Positions 1 to 7,093 are shown, numbered from the stretch's first letter. The stretch: 11,597 nt of DNA from Terriglobales bacterium (GCA_015655365.1 JAATFE010000506.1:1-11597), one strand, 5' to 3'. Made by a program: numbers and translations. The notes: generated by a model from the sequence alone, not told the origin.

Positions 1-545
1 CAAACTCCCAGCCAGTAGCGGCGCGGCCAGCGGCGCACGATCCAGTGGAAGAGCAGCATGACCGGTGCGCCAATCGCCACGGAGAGTCCCAGTTCCTTGG
101 CTTGATCGGCGAGCCAACTGCCCCAGCCCTGCACGCCGATGCCAAAGCGCAGGCTGACATGGTGCCCATACCAGTCCAGCGGTAGGCTGGCCAGGAAGAG
201 AATCACCAGCAGAACGGCGAAGAACAGCAGCCCTTGCAGCCAGCTTGGCTTGACCAGCCGCTCCGCCCATGCGGCCAAGCCGGCGGCCGCGCGCGTGGCC
301 AGCAGAATCCAGAGGAATGCCAATCCCCACAGCGCGCTCACCAGTTCCAGAATGTTGCGGATGCGGCTCAGGGCAATCGCCTTGGCCAGTTTTTCCGGCG
401 GCAGCGAGTAAGCCTGCTGCGCGCTGGCCGTTGCATTGGCGGCAGTCTGAGACGGCGCAGACTGGCCGGCGCAAAGCCGCGGTGCAAGACCGCACACAAG
501 CAAGCTGAGGCACAGCGCCAGCAGCGAACGGCGTACAAATGTCAT
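1..545 (-). CDS. M48/Ste24-type membrane metallopeptidase, N-terminal part (runs off the window)
   Basis: This gene reads from an ATG at 545 and leaves the window at base 1, giving 181 residues without a stop. Residues 1-27 look like a signal peptide (TFVRRSLLALCLSLL core). Hydrophobic stretches follow at about 66-85, 103-123 and 151-170. The text around 124-146 (LPLDWYGHHVSLRFGIGVQGWG, then a W-L-A-D-Q stretch) resembles the multi-helix N-terminal domain that precedes the zinc-protease domain in Ste24/CAAX-prenyl-protease-like M48 enzymes. The HExxH catalytic motif would lie beyond the window, so activity cannot be judged. A GGGGGA element about 6 bases before the ATG is a plausible ribosome binding site and, with the signal peptide, supports this start. 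The gene is head-to-head with the Tld gene at 571. It could instead be another multi-pass membrane protein; the family call is from pattern memory. Confidence 0.7.
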   Translation of the reverse strand, partial: MTFVRRSLLALCLSLLVCGLAPRLCAGQSAPSQTAANATASAQQAYSLPPEKLAKAIALSRIRNILELVSALWGLAFLWILLATRAAAGLAAWAERLVKPSWLQGLLFFAVLLVILFLASLPLDWYGHHVSLRFGIGVQGWGSWLADQAKELGLSVAIGAPVMLLFHWIVRRWPRRYWLGV

Positions 546-557
546 TCGGATTCCCCC

Positions 558-564
558 GAGGGAG
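558..564 (+). promoter_or_regulatory. Ribosome binding site that favours a TTG start at 571
   Basis: GAGGGAG lies 6 bases before the TTG at 571. The first in-frame ATG, at 592, has no purine-rich element in front of it. This favours initiation at the TTG. The same 25-bp gap carries the ribosome binding site of the divergent gene on the other strand. Confidence 0.5.
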
Positions 565-570
565 CAGACT

Positions 571-2358
571 TTGAGACAATTCCGATTACACATGCTTTTA
601 CCCGAGTATTCCCTACCTACCCAAGCTACTCCCTCGCCATCGAAGCGGCGATTCTGTCCCAGGTCCTTTTGCGCCGCGGTTCTCGCCGCTTTCGCCCTGG
701 CATTGCCCGCAGCCGCCGGCGCGCAGCAGGGTCCTATTTTGCTGGATGCCATGACCACGGAGTTGCACCGTGCCTTTACGTCGCTCGGCAAGCAAGCTCC
801 CGGCAAGCAGGAATCCGGCCAGCAGTTACCGCCTTACTTTCTGAGTTATGCCGTGAGCGATGCCAGCGCTGTCTCGATCCGGGCGCAGTTTGGCGCGCTG
901 GTCGATAGCTCGGCCAATCGCGAGCGCATCGCCGACGTGCAGGTGCGCCTGGGCGACGCCAAGCTCGACAATACCCATGGCACTCATCGCGGCACAGCGG
1001 TCAAGAGCCTGCAACTACCTCTGGGCGACGACCGCGAAGCATTGGGCCGAGCCCTGTGGCTCGCCACCAATGCGGGCTACGGCAATGCGCTCGATAACTA
1101 TCTGAAAGTGAAGACCGAGGCGCAGGTACGCGCCAAGGAAGAGGACTCGTCGCCCGACTTCAGCCAGGAAGCCCCGCAGACCTATCTGGGCAAGCCGGCT
1201 CCCGTGGTGACGGTGGACAAGGCGGCGTGGGAGCAGCGGGTGCGGGCGCTCTCCAAAATCTTCCGCGAGTTCCCCGACGTTTACCAGAACATCGTGATGC
1301 TGACGGCGCAGAACGAAACCGACTACTTTGTCTCGTCGGAAGGCTCGCGCGTCGTGGCTCCTCACCAGCAGGCGCGGGTGGTGGTGTTTGCCGTGACCAA
1401 GGCCGAAGACGGTATGGATCTCTTCCGCGCGCAAACCTTCGAAGCCGAGACGGTCGAAGGCCTGCCCGCGCAGCCCGAGTTGGAAGCGGCGATTCGCGAA
1501 CTGGGCAAGAGCCTGGAGGCGCTGCGCAAGGCCCCGGTCACCGAGCCTTTCGATGGACCTGCGATCCTTTCCGGACGCGCGGCGGCGGTCTTCTTCCACG
1601 AGGTGCTGGGCCACCGGCTGGAAGGCCAGCGCCAGCGCGGCGACGAAGAGGGCCAGACCTTTACCAAGGAACTGAACAAGGAAGTGCTGCCCACCTTCCT
1701 CTCCGTGGCCGACGACCCCACCCTGACGACCTTCGGCAAAACCTGGCTCAGCGGCACGTACGAGTACGACGACGAAGGCCAGAAGGCGCGCCGTGTGGAC
1801 CTGATCCAGGACGGCGTGTTGAAGACCTTCCTCATGTCGCGGCTGCCCATCGCCAGCTTTGCCGCCTCCAACGGCCATGGCCGCGCGCAAACCGGCCGCA
1901 TGCCCACCGGGCGCCAGGGCAACTTGATTGTGACCTCGACCAAAACCGTATCCGACGCCGAATTGCGCAAGCAGTTGATCGACGAAGCCAAGAAGCAGGG
2001 CAAGCCGTTCGGGCTCTACTTCGAAGACATTTCTTCCGGCTTTGCCGTCACCACCCGCAGTTCGCCGCAAGCCTTCTCCGTGGTTCCGCTAGTGGTTTGG
2101 CGGGTTTATGTGGACGGCCGCCCCGATGAGTTGGTCCGCGGCGTCAGCATCGTGGGCACGCCTCTCGCTGCGATGAAGCGCATCCTGGCTACCAGCGACA
2201 AGAGCGAAGTTTTCAACGGCGAGTGCGGCGCGGAGTCGGGCACGGTCCCGGTCAGCGCCGTGGCTCCGGCCATGCTGCTGAGCGAGATGGAAACCCAGCG
2301 CCAGCCGCAGAGCACAACCCGTCCGCCGATCCTGCCGATTCCCGGCGCAAAACAGTAG
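571..2358 (+). CDS. Exported TldD/PmbA-family metalloprotease with intact metal site
   Basis: 595 residues from the TTG (588 from the ATG at 592). The C-terminal half carries the TldD signature: HEVLGH (HExxxH) at 343-348, followed by a long conserved block (DDPTLTTFG, EYDDEGQKARRV, AASNGHGRAQTG) and the sequence GECGAESG with Cys552. In E. coli TldD two His and one Cys bind the metal and the Glu acts in catalysis; the equivalents here are H343, H348, C552 and E344. Cytosolic TldD/TldE degrades unstructured peptides and matures microcin B17. This protein differs in having a signal peptide: a basic n-region, a hydrophobic core near 34-48 (AAVLAAFALALPAAA) and an AxA-type site before QQ, so it should act outside the cytoplasm. 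It is followed by a motif-less paralogue at 2448. The last codons and stop lie inside the cagt repeat. Substrate unknown. The family call is firm; the start is less so. Confidence 0.9.
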   Translation: MRQFRLHMLLPEYSLPTQATPSPSKRRFCPRSFCAAVLAAFALALPAAAGAQQGPILLDAMTTELHRAFTSLGKQAPGKQESGQQLPPYFLSYAVSDASAVSIRAQFGALVDSSANRERIADVQVRLGDAKLDNTHGTHRGTAVKSLQLPLGDDREALGRALWLATNAGYGNALDNYLKVKTEAQVRAKEEDSSPDFSQEAPQTYLGKPAPVVTVDKAAWEQRVRALSKIFREFPDVYQNIVMLTAQNETDYFVSSEGSRVVAPHQQARVVVFAVTKAEDGMDLFRAQTFEAETVEGLPAQPELEAAIRELGKSLEALRKAPVTEPFDGPAILSGRAAAVFFHEVLGHRLEGQRQRGDEEGQTFTKELNKEVLPTFLSVADDPTLTTFGKTWLSGTYEYDDEGQKARRVDLIQDGVLKTFLMSRLPIASFAASNGHGRAQTGRMPTGRQGNLIVTSTKTVSDAELRKQLIDEAKKQGKPFGLYFEDISSGFAVTTRSSPQAFSVVPLVVWRVYVDGRPDELVRGVSIVGTPLAAMKRILATSDKSEVFNGECGAESGTVPVSAVAPAMLLSEMETQRQPQSTTRPPILPIPGAKQ

Positions 2359-2430
2359 ACAGTAAAACAGTAGTCAGTTAACAGTTGTCAGTTAACAGTG
2401 GTCAGTGGTCAGTAGTCAGTTAGTTGTCAG
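2351..2430 (+). repeat. Degenerate tandem repeat (cagt-type) between the two Tld genes
   Basis: About 80 bp consists of imperfect copies of a roughly 14-base unit, aacagt-w-gtcagtt, decaying into 7-base half units (ggtcagt, agtcagt). The first copy contains the last codons and TAG of the upstream Tld gene. The last copy contains a TTG (2424) that would be an in-frame alternative start for the downstream gene. No hairpin with a T-tract is apparent, so it does not look like a terminator. Polymerase slippage could change the copy number. Confidence 0.8.
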
Positions 2431-2447
2431 CAAAAGATAGAGGCAGA

Positions 2448-4118
2448 ATGAACCCGATTCGACCGATTGCGAAATTCGCTGGAGCAGGCATTCTTGCCGC
2501 TCTTCTGGGCGGCGCTTGCCTGAACGCTACAGCGCAGCAAACCCGCGCCGACGCCGAAAAGGACCCGATCCTCAAGGCGATGCTCGAAGAGCTGGACCGC
2601 AGCAAGACCCAGCTTCAGTTGAAGGGCTTCGAGAAGCCGTTCTTCATCCAATACCGCATTGAGGATGTGGAAAGCTACGAGACAAAAGCGGAGTTTGGCG
2701 CCAGCGAGGGCTCCTCGCACAGCCACCAGCGCGTGGCCCGCGTCACCGTGCGGGTGGGCGACTACAAAACCGACAGCTCCGGGAGCCGGACCGAGGGCGG
2801 ACTGCAAATGGCGGCGCTCGACGACGATCCGGTCGCGTTGCGCTCGGCGCTGTGGGCAGCCACGGACATGGCCTACAAGAATGCGCTCTCCGCCTACGCG
2901 CAAAAGCAGGCTGCACTGAAACAGGTGCAAACCCCGCCGCAGGCCGACGACTTCAGCCAGGAAAAGCCGGTCGTTTCGCTGGAGGAGCCGCTCCGTTTGA
3001 AGCTCGATGAAGCTGCCTGGGCAGACCGCGTGGCTAAAGACAGCGGCCTCTACCGTACCGATGCGACCGTGAAAGCCGGCCAGCGCGACGTGCAGTACGC
3101 CACTTCCGCGTTCAATGCCCGCGTAACCACCACGTGGTTTGTCACCAGCGAAGGCGCCATCGTGCGCAAGTCGGCCTCCGGCTACCAGGAGGCGTTCGGC
3201 GTGGGCACGCAAGCCGCCGACGGCATGAGGCTCGACCGTTCCTATGCCTCCACCGGCTCCTCGCTCAAAGATCTGGACGAGCCCGCGGCCTTCCAAAAAC
3301 ACGCGGTCGAGTTGATCGCCTCGCTGACCGATCTGCGCAATGCGCCGCTTGTCGAGGAGGAATACCACGGCCCAGTGTTGCTCAGCTCCGATGCCGCCTC
3401 CGAGGCTTTGCGGCTGCTGGTGGGCAGTGGAGTCACGGCCACGCGACCCCAGCTCGGCACCGAGGCCCGCACCAATGGGCCATTTGCGTCGAGCTATCAT
3501 GCGCGGGTGCTGCCGGAGTTTCTCGACGTCGTCGACGACCCCGGTCTGAAGACCTATGCCAGCAAGGCGCTGGTCGGCGCTTACAGCGTGGACGACGAAG
3601 GCGTTCCGGCGCAGGCGGTGAAACTGGTGACTGCCGGCCGGCTGGAGAACTACCTCATCGGCCGCGAACCTGTCCGCGACTTTTCCCAATCCAACGGACA
3701 CGCGCGCGCCGGAGTAGCCGCCACGGCCCGTCCCTCAATCGGCGTACTGCAAGTGACCTCGCGCGAAGGCCTCTCGGACGAAGAGTTGAACCGCAAGCTG
3801 CTGGAGATAGCCAAGGATCGCGGCCTCAAGAGCGTCTATTCTGTGGCGACTTTGGGCACTGGGCTAACGCCGCGGCTGCTCTATCGCGTGAGCCCCGATG
3901 GCAAGCGCGAACTGGTCCGCGGCGCCGCGCTGGAAGATCTGGACCAGCGTGCGTTGCGTTCCGGTGTGGAAGCTGCGGGCAAAGATTTATGGGTTGCGAA
4001 TTACTTTAACGAGGTGCCGGAAACCGTGCTGGCCCCCGCGCTGCTGCTGGGCGACGTGACCATTCGCCGCGCCAACGAGAAGAACGACAAGCTGCCCTTT
4101 TATCCGCCGCCGACGTAG
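2448..4118 (+). CDS. Exported TldE/PmbA-like paralogue lacking the metal-binding motif
   Basis: 556 residues from the ATG at 2448, which has AGAGG four bases upstream. An in-frame TTG at 2424 lies in the tandem repeat and is less likely. Residues 1-29 form a signal peptide ending ATA before QQ. The protein aligns along its length with the upstream gene: DDFSQEKPVVSLEEP near the middle, then DVVDDPGLKTYASKALVG, YSVDDEG and FSQSNGHARAG. Where the partner has HEVLGH this protein has RLLVGS (322-327), and the C-terminal Cys region reads YFNEVPETV without Cys. It therefore lacks every expected metal ligand, as TldE lacks them beside TldD in E. coli. The inferred role is a non-catalytic partner of the 571 gene in an extracytoplasmic heterodimer or heterohexamer. 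The pair probably arose by tandem duplication and is likely co-transcribed. Confidence 0.85.
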   Translation: MNPIRPIAKFAGAGILAALLGGACLNATAQQTRADAEKDPILKAMLEELDRSKTQLQLKGFEKPFFIQYRIEDVESYETKAEFGASEGSSHSHQRVARVTVRVGDYKTDSSGSRTEGGLQMAALDDDPVALRSALWAATDMAYKNALSAYAQKQAALKQVQTPPQADDFSQEKPVVSLEEPLRLKLDEAAWADRVAKDSGLYRTDATVKAGQRDVQYATSAFNARVTTTWFVTSEGAIVRKSASGYQEAFGVGTQAADGMRLDRSYASTGSSLKDLDEPAAFQKHAVELIASLTDLRNAPLVEEEYHGPVLLSSDAASEALRLLVGSGVTATRPQLGTEARTNGPFASSYHARVLPEFLDVVDDPGLKTYASKALVGAYSVDDEGVPAQAVKLVTAGRLENYLIGREPVRDFSQSNGHARAGVAATARPSIGVLQVTSREGLSDEELNRKLLEIAKDRGLKSVYSVATLGTGLTPRLLYRVSPDGKRELVRGAALEDLDQRALRSGVEAAGKDLWVANYFNEVPETVLAPALLLGDVTIRRANEKNDKLPFYPPPT

Positions 4119-4128
4119 GATGGGCCGA

Positions 4129-4197
4129 TCACTGCTGGGCAGCCAGTTCTTTCTCCATCTCGGCGATGACTTTCTTGAACTCCCCGATGGAAACAGT
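4129..4197 (-). other. Short open tail, possible 3' gene remnant
   Basis: Downstream of the DUF1761-type gene on the minus strand, a frame opens right after a TAG (4200-4198) and ends with TGA at 4131-4129. It encodes 22 residues, TVSIGEFKKVIAEMEKELAA plus QQ. This reads like the charged helical C-terminus of a protein, but it has no start codon and no upstream reading frame. It may be a gene remnant left by a deletion, or chance. The surrounding 4119-4253 gap between convergent genes shows nothing else. Confidence 0.2.
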
Positions 4198-4253
4198 CTA
4201 TTGCGCCAAATTTCGCGAGTCAAAGCCCGCGTCGCCACCGCGGTTAACCTGCA

Positions 4254-4682
4254 CTACTTCTTTTTCCACCCGCCCACAATCGCGCCCATGACGATCATCC
4301 CCAGCAGCCAGAACCCGGCATTGATGCCCAGCAGGCTCAACGGCCGCACCTCGAAGATGTACTCGGTGCTCCACGTGGTCAACACGAAGCCGAACCACAG
4401 CGGCACCGCGACCTTGATGCCGCGCCACACCGTCTGCGGCCCGGTGAGTTGGATGACGCAAGAGAGCGCCATGGCGATTACCGCGGCAGAAACCAGGGCC
4501 GTGGCGTATTGCAACGCCGGACTCACTCCCGAGCTCATCGCCCACTCGCGCGTGCGGCCGATGCCGTTGAGCCACCCATTCAGGAAGAACGAGTACCAGC
4601 CGGCCTCCAGCAGGAAGCAGGCTACCGCGGCCACCACGATTGCCAAATAATTCTGCCGAACTCTTGTTCCTTCCATGGTCAT
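4254..4682 (-). CDS. DUF1761-type integral membrane protein
   Basis: 142 residues from the ATG at 4682, which has GGAGG five bases upstream. In-frame ATGs at 4694 and 4709 lie on or before that site, and one at 4676 follows two codons later. Four hydrophobic segments are visible at about 12-31, 57-78, 90-107 and 117-138, and the protein ends GGWKKK. The start NYLAIVVAAVACFLLEAGWY, followed by a loop and a W-x-x-G-I-G stretch, matches the DUF1761 pattern, a widespread family of small four-helix membrane proteins without an assigned activity. It is convergent with the Tld pair and follows the RlpA operon on the same strand, 131 bases after its stop. An inverted repeat sits in its leader. Function unknown. 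Confidence 0.8.
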   Translation of the reverse strand: MTMEGTRVRQNYLAIVVAAVACFLLEAGWYSFFLNGWLNGIGRTREWAMSSGVSPALQYATALVSAAVIAMALSCVIQLTGPQTVWRGIKVAVPLWFGFVLTTWSTEYIFEVRPLSLLGINAGFWLLGMIVMGAIVGGWKKK

Positions 4683-4711
4683 TCCTTCCTCCATTTCAGA
4701 TTTCCGCATCG

Positions 4712-4755
4712 GCCCATGTGCAAACGGGAGATGGGCGAAATTTTAGCCCATCTCC
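4712..4755 (-). terminator. Hairpin after rlpA, in the leader of the DUF1761-type gene
   Basis: GGAGATGGGC (4727-4736) and GCCCATCTCC (4746-4755) form a perfect 10-bp stem with a 9-base AT-rich loop. It may end transcription of the rlpA operon, though no T-tract follows on the minus strand. A further GCCCAT at 4712-4717 could pair with ATGGGC at 4731-4736 instead, so two mutually exclusive folds exist just before the ribosome binding site at 4688-4692. Confidence 0.45.
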
Positions 4756-4813
4756 GGCGGTCCTGGCCTTAAATCAAAATAAGCGGATTTTCTGTCGAGG
4801 CGGATCGGCTGCT

Positions 4814-5608
4814 TTAGTCCAGCCGCGTCAAGAAGGCCTCGCCCTCGGCAGGACGCAGTCGGCGGGCAATTGTCTCGGCCATCTCGCGGTCGTCGCCCTG
4901 GGGACGGATACGGACCCAGTAGCTGTTCTCGCCGGGGAACTCGATCACATTCGCGCTCGGATACTTGCGCAAAAGCTGCTTCTTCAAGCCCAGGGCCAGT
5001 TCCTCGCTCTTGAAGGCTCCGATCTGCACGCACCAGCGGCCGCCGGTTTCGATTGGCTTGGGCGTCTGGTAAACATCGAGACGCACGTTCACCAGGCCCG
5101 CGCGATAAACGCCCGTAGCCTTGGCCGAGGCAACGGTGAGATCGAGGATTCTGCCGTCCACAAACGGCCCGCGATCGGTGATGCGCATGGCGCTCGATTG
5201 GCCGGTCTTGATATTGGTCACCACCACCAGCGAACCCATGGGCAAGGTACGGTGCGCAGCGGTTTTGGCGCTGTCGTCGAAAACTTGTCCGTTGGCGGCC
5301 TTACGCCCCTTGTACGGCGCGGTATACCAGGTGGCCAGCCCTACCTCGGTCAAAATCGGCCTGTGGGTCGCCACATAATCCAGGTCTTCCGGGCTCACGC
5401 CGCCGGGAGGAACCGGCGTGATGGGAATCCGGCCCAGCGGTGCGCTCTGCGCCACGGGAGGCAGCATCTCTGGCTCCGGCGCAACCGCCTGAGGCGGGGG
5501 CGGAGCCGGTTTGCGGTGATGGCCGCAGCCGGAAACAGCCAGCAGCAGCGCCAACCCTACCGGGGCAAGCGAGCGCCACACGTTCCTGCCTTGCAGGGAA
5601 AAGGTCAT
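4814..5608 (-). CDS. rlpA: RlpA-family septal lytic transglycosylase lipoprotein (DPBB + SPOR)
   Basis: 264 residues. A signal sequence ends in the lipobox V-S-G-C with Cys28 as lipidation site, then a Pro-rich linker (about 32-70). The double-psi beta-barrel domain spans about 88-182: GLATWYTAPYKGRKAANGQVF, TAAHRTLPMGS with His119, and RITDRGPFVDGRILDL with Asp145, the His and Asp conserved in the RlpA active site. A SPOR domain follows at about 190-256 (CVQIGAFKSEELALGLKKQL). RlpA proteins cleave glycan strands lacking stem peptides, and SPOR domains bind such denuded glycan at the division site. The start ATG overlaps the stop of the upstream 87-residue gene by four bases (ATGA), implying translational coupling. 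An AAGGA lies 12 bases upstream, rather far to act alone. Length and domain order are normal for the family. Confidence 0.93.
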   Translation of the reverse strand: MTFSLQGRNVWRSLAPVGLALLLAVSGCGHHRKPAPPPPQAVAPEPEMLPPVAQSAPLGRIPITPVPPGGVSPEDLDYVATHRPILTEVGLATWYTAPYKGRKAANGQVFDDSAKTAAHRTLPMGSLVVVTNIKTGQSSAMRITDRGPFVDGRILDLTVASAKATGVYRAGLVNVRLDVYQTPKPIETGGRWCVQIGAFKSEELALGLKKQLLRKYPSANVIEFPGENSYWVRIRPQGDDREMAETIARRLRPAEGEAFLTRLD

Positions 5609-5868
5609 CGTGCGTGCGAATCCTTATCTGGGCTGGAAGGCGGGTTGGGTGTCTGGCCGGTGGACTTCTCGAAGCGGTCGGCAAGAGTGTGCAGCGTATC
5701 GGCCATATTGCGCAAAGCGGAGATCGACTCCTGGCGCACTTGCGGAACCACCGCGCTATTCACATAAGCAATGGTGTGGCGCAGCTCCATTTCGATCAGT
5801 TCGACAGCCTCTTCGATGCGCCTGCCTACTCCGCCCGCACCAGAACCCGGAGGGGGATACGTACTCAC
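5605..5868 (-). CDS. Small helical protein of unknown function, coupled to rlpA
   Basis: 87 residues from a GTG at 5868. The GTG is chosen because a perfect AGGAGGT lies 7 bases upstream (5876-5882); an upstream in-frame TTG at 5886 would put that element inside the gene. The N-terminus is Pro/Gly-rich (STYPPPGSGAGGVGRR). A probable long helix follows, about 17-70, with regularly spaced hydrophobic residues (IEEAVELIEMELRHTIAYV, ISALRNMADTLHTLADRF), then a disordered hydrophilic tail. There is no signal peptide or membrane segment, so the product is likely cytoplasmic and oligomeric. Its TGA overlaps the rlpA ATG. I do not recognise the family. The operon suggests a link to envelope or division, which is inference only. 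Confidence 0.75.
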   Translation of the reverse strand: MSTYPPPGSGAGGVGRRIEEAVELIEMELRHTIAYVNSAVVPQVRQESISALRNMADTLHTLADRFEKSTGQTPNPPSSPDKDSHAR

Positions 5869-6178
5869 AAAAGTAACCTCCTGCAAGTAACCTCGTTAAA
5901 GGTAACCTCATCTTCAGTCTGCGGGGTGCGCCGTGGCGCGTCAATGGAGGAAGCCGCGAATGTGCCGCAATCGTCAATAGGGAATTTCAGTTCCCCATGG
6001 CTTAAAGCTCCGCGCTTTGTTATGGTCGCGGTTGACCTTCCCTTGAGAATCTACGTCGAACTTCCATAGAGAGCATTCCCGGCGGATTTTTCCCGGCGTC
6101 GATTCCGATGCGGGGATCCGTTGAGGTCAACAGGAAATGCCAGGAAGGACGCAGCTTTAACCAGCGAGGGCCAGGTCA
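5869..6178. other. Divergent intergenic region, rlpA operon / exported protein
   Basis: This gap must hold promoters for both directions. Besides the GAGGTTAC array, it has an inverted repeat GGGAA-TTTCAG-TTCCC (5980-5995) and AAAGC-tccgc-GCTTT (6004-6018). For the minus strand, TTGACG (5944-5939) lies 17 bases from CAGACT (5921-5916), a fair -35 with a poor -10. For the plus strand, TTGAGA (6043-6048) lies 16 bases from CATAGA (6065-6070). Neither promoter is convincing. No gene is apparent here. Confidence 0.3.
5873..5909 (-). repeat. Three direct copies of GAGGTTAC before the rlpA operon
   Basis: GTAACCTC (GAGGTTAC on the minus strand) occurs at 5873-5880, 5887-5894 and 5902-5909, spaced 14 and 15 bases. 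The copy nearest the gene overlaps the AGGAGGT ribosome binding site. The array may be a repeated operator, or a duplicated ribosome-binding segment. Confidence 0.55.
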
Positions 6179-7093
6179 TTGCAGAGCCGTTCAGCAAGGT
6201 TTGACGGATACGGAAGCGTCGGCAGCCTCAGCCGGATGCAGCGGGCCAGCATTTCGAGCGCGGCGCTGATTCTGGGCGCCCTGCTTTGGTCTGCCAACAT
6301 CGCATGGGCAGAGCAGGCAGAAGGCAGCAAGTCCGACCTGCCGGAAGCTCCCCAGCCGCAACCTGCGATCCTGGCCGGCTCCTCGGCGACCCTCACCGTT
6401 TCCTGCCCCGCCAGAGGCAGTTCCAATCCCCCCTCAGCCACGGCAACCGCTCCAGCCTCTTGCCTGCCTCCCCCGCCCACCAACTGGTACCACCGTTTCA
6501 TCACCGGCCCACAGGTCAAACCCCTGACGCCCAAGGAAAAGGCCCGTCTGGCCATGCGCAATGTGCTTGACCCCTTCAACGGCCTCACCATTCTGGCCGA
6601 TGCCGCCATTGCCGTAGGCTCCGACCCTGACTCCGCCTATGGCCCCGGCATGGCCGGATTCGGGCGCAATGTGGGCGTCAGCTTTACCCAGGACATCACC
6701 GGTGAGTTCTTTGCCACGTTTCTGGTTCCCTCAGTTGTTCACCAGGACCCGCACTACCATCGCATGCCCAACGCCACCATTCCGCGCCGGGTGCGTCACG
6801 CCATCGGCCAGGTGGTGTGGACCCAGGGCGACGACGGCAAGGGCATGGTGAACTACGGCGACATTGTCGGCGCAGCCATCAGCGACGAGGTCAACAACCT
6901 CTACGTGCCGGGCCGCAAAACCAATCTACCCGCCAGCGCCTCGCGCTGGGGCATCGGCCTGGCCACCGCCCCCATCGACAACTTCGTCTCCGAGTTCCTG
7001 CCCGACGTTGCCCGCCACATCCACGTCCAGATCGTCGTCATCCAGCGTGTCATCAACACGGTAGCCAAGACCGACGGACCGGCGCAGCCGTAG
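6179..7093 (+). CDS. Exported protein of unknown function with HQDPHYHR motif
   Basis: 304 residues from TTG 6179, which has GAGGG 8 bases upstream, or 285 from ATG 6236, which gives a more ordinary signal peptide but has no ribosome binding site. The hydrophobic core (SSAALILGALLWSANIAWA) ends in an AxA site before EQ, so the protein is exported. A low-complexity Pro/Ala/Ser stretch (about 48-102) precedes a conserved-looking domain: LTPKEKARLAMRNVLDPFN, SAYGPGMAGFGRN, SFTQDITGEFF, then HQDPHYHRMPNA (188-199), VWTQGDDGKGMVNYGDIVG and ISDEVNNLYVPGR. I recall similar sequences as uncharacterised proteins in Acidobacteriota, but no assigned activity. The clustered His188, Asp190, His192 and His194 could bind a metal, which is inference. 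It precedes the radical SAM gene by 219 bases on the same strand; co-transcription is possible but unproven. Confidence 0.85.
   Translation: MQSRSARFDGYGSVGSLSRMQRASISSAALILGALLWSANIAWAEQAEGSKSDLPEAPQPQPAILAGSSATLTVSCPARGSSNPPSATATAPASCLPPPPTNWYHRFITGPQVKPLTPKEKARLAMRNVLDPFNGLTILADAAIAVGSDPDSAYGPGMAGFGRNVGVSFTQDITGEFFATFLVPSVVHQDPHYHRMPNATIPRRVRHAIGQVVWTQGDDGKGMVNYGDIVGAAISDEVNNLYVPGRKTNLPASASRWGIGLATAPIDNFVSEFLPDVARHIHVQIVVIQRVINTVAKTDGPAQP

Noticed and set aside
1015..2070. A 351-residue open frame antisense to the first Tld gene
   Set aside because: It is a shadow of a GC-biased gene whose sense strand has clear family motifs; its own translation resembles no protein family.
2351..2430. 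CRISPR array
   Set aside because: Repeat units are about 7-14 bases, directly adjacent and without unique spacers.
2427..3701. A 424-residue open frame antisense to the second Tld gene
   Set aside because: Same reason: the composition is typical of reverse-strand shadows, and the sense strand is well explained.
4640..5767. A 375-residue plus-strand open frame over the rlpA operon
   Set aside because: The minus strand encodes a textbook RlpA with lipobox, DPBB and SPOR, plus a coupled upstream gene; the plus frame is its shadow.
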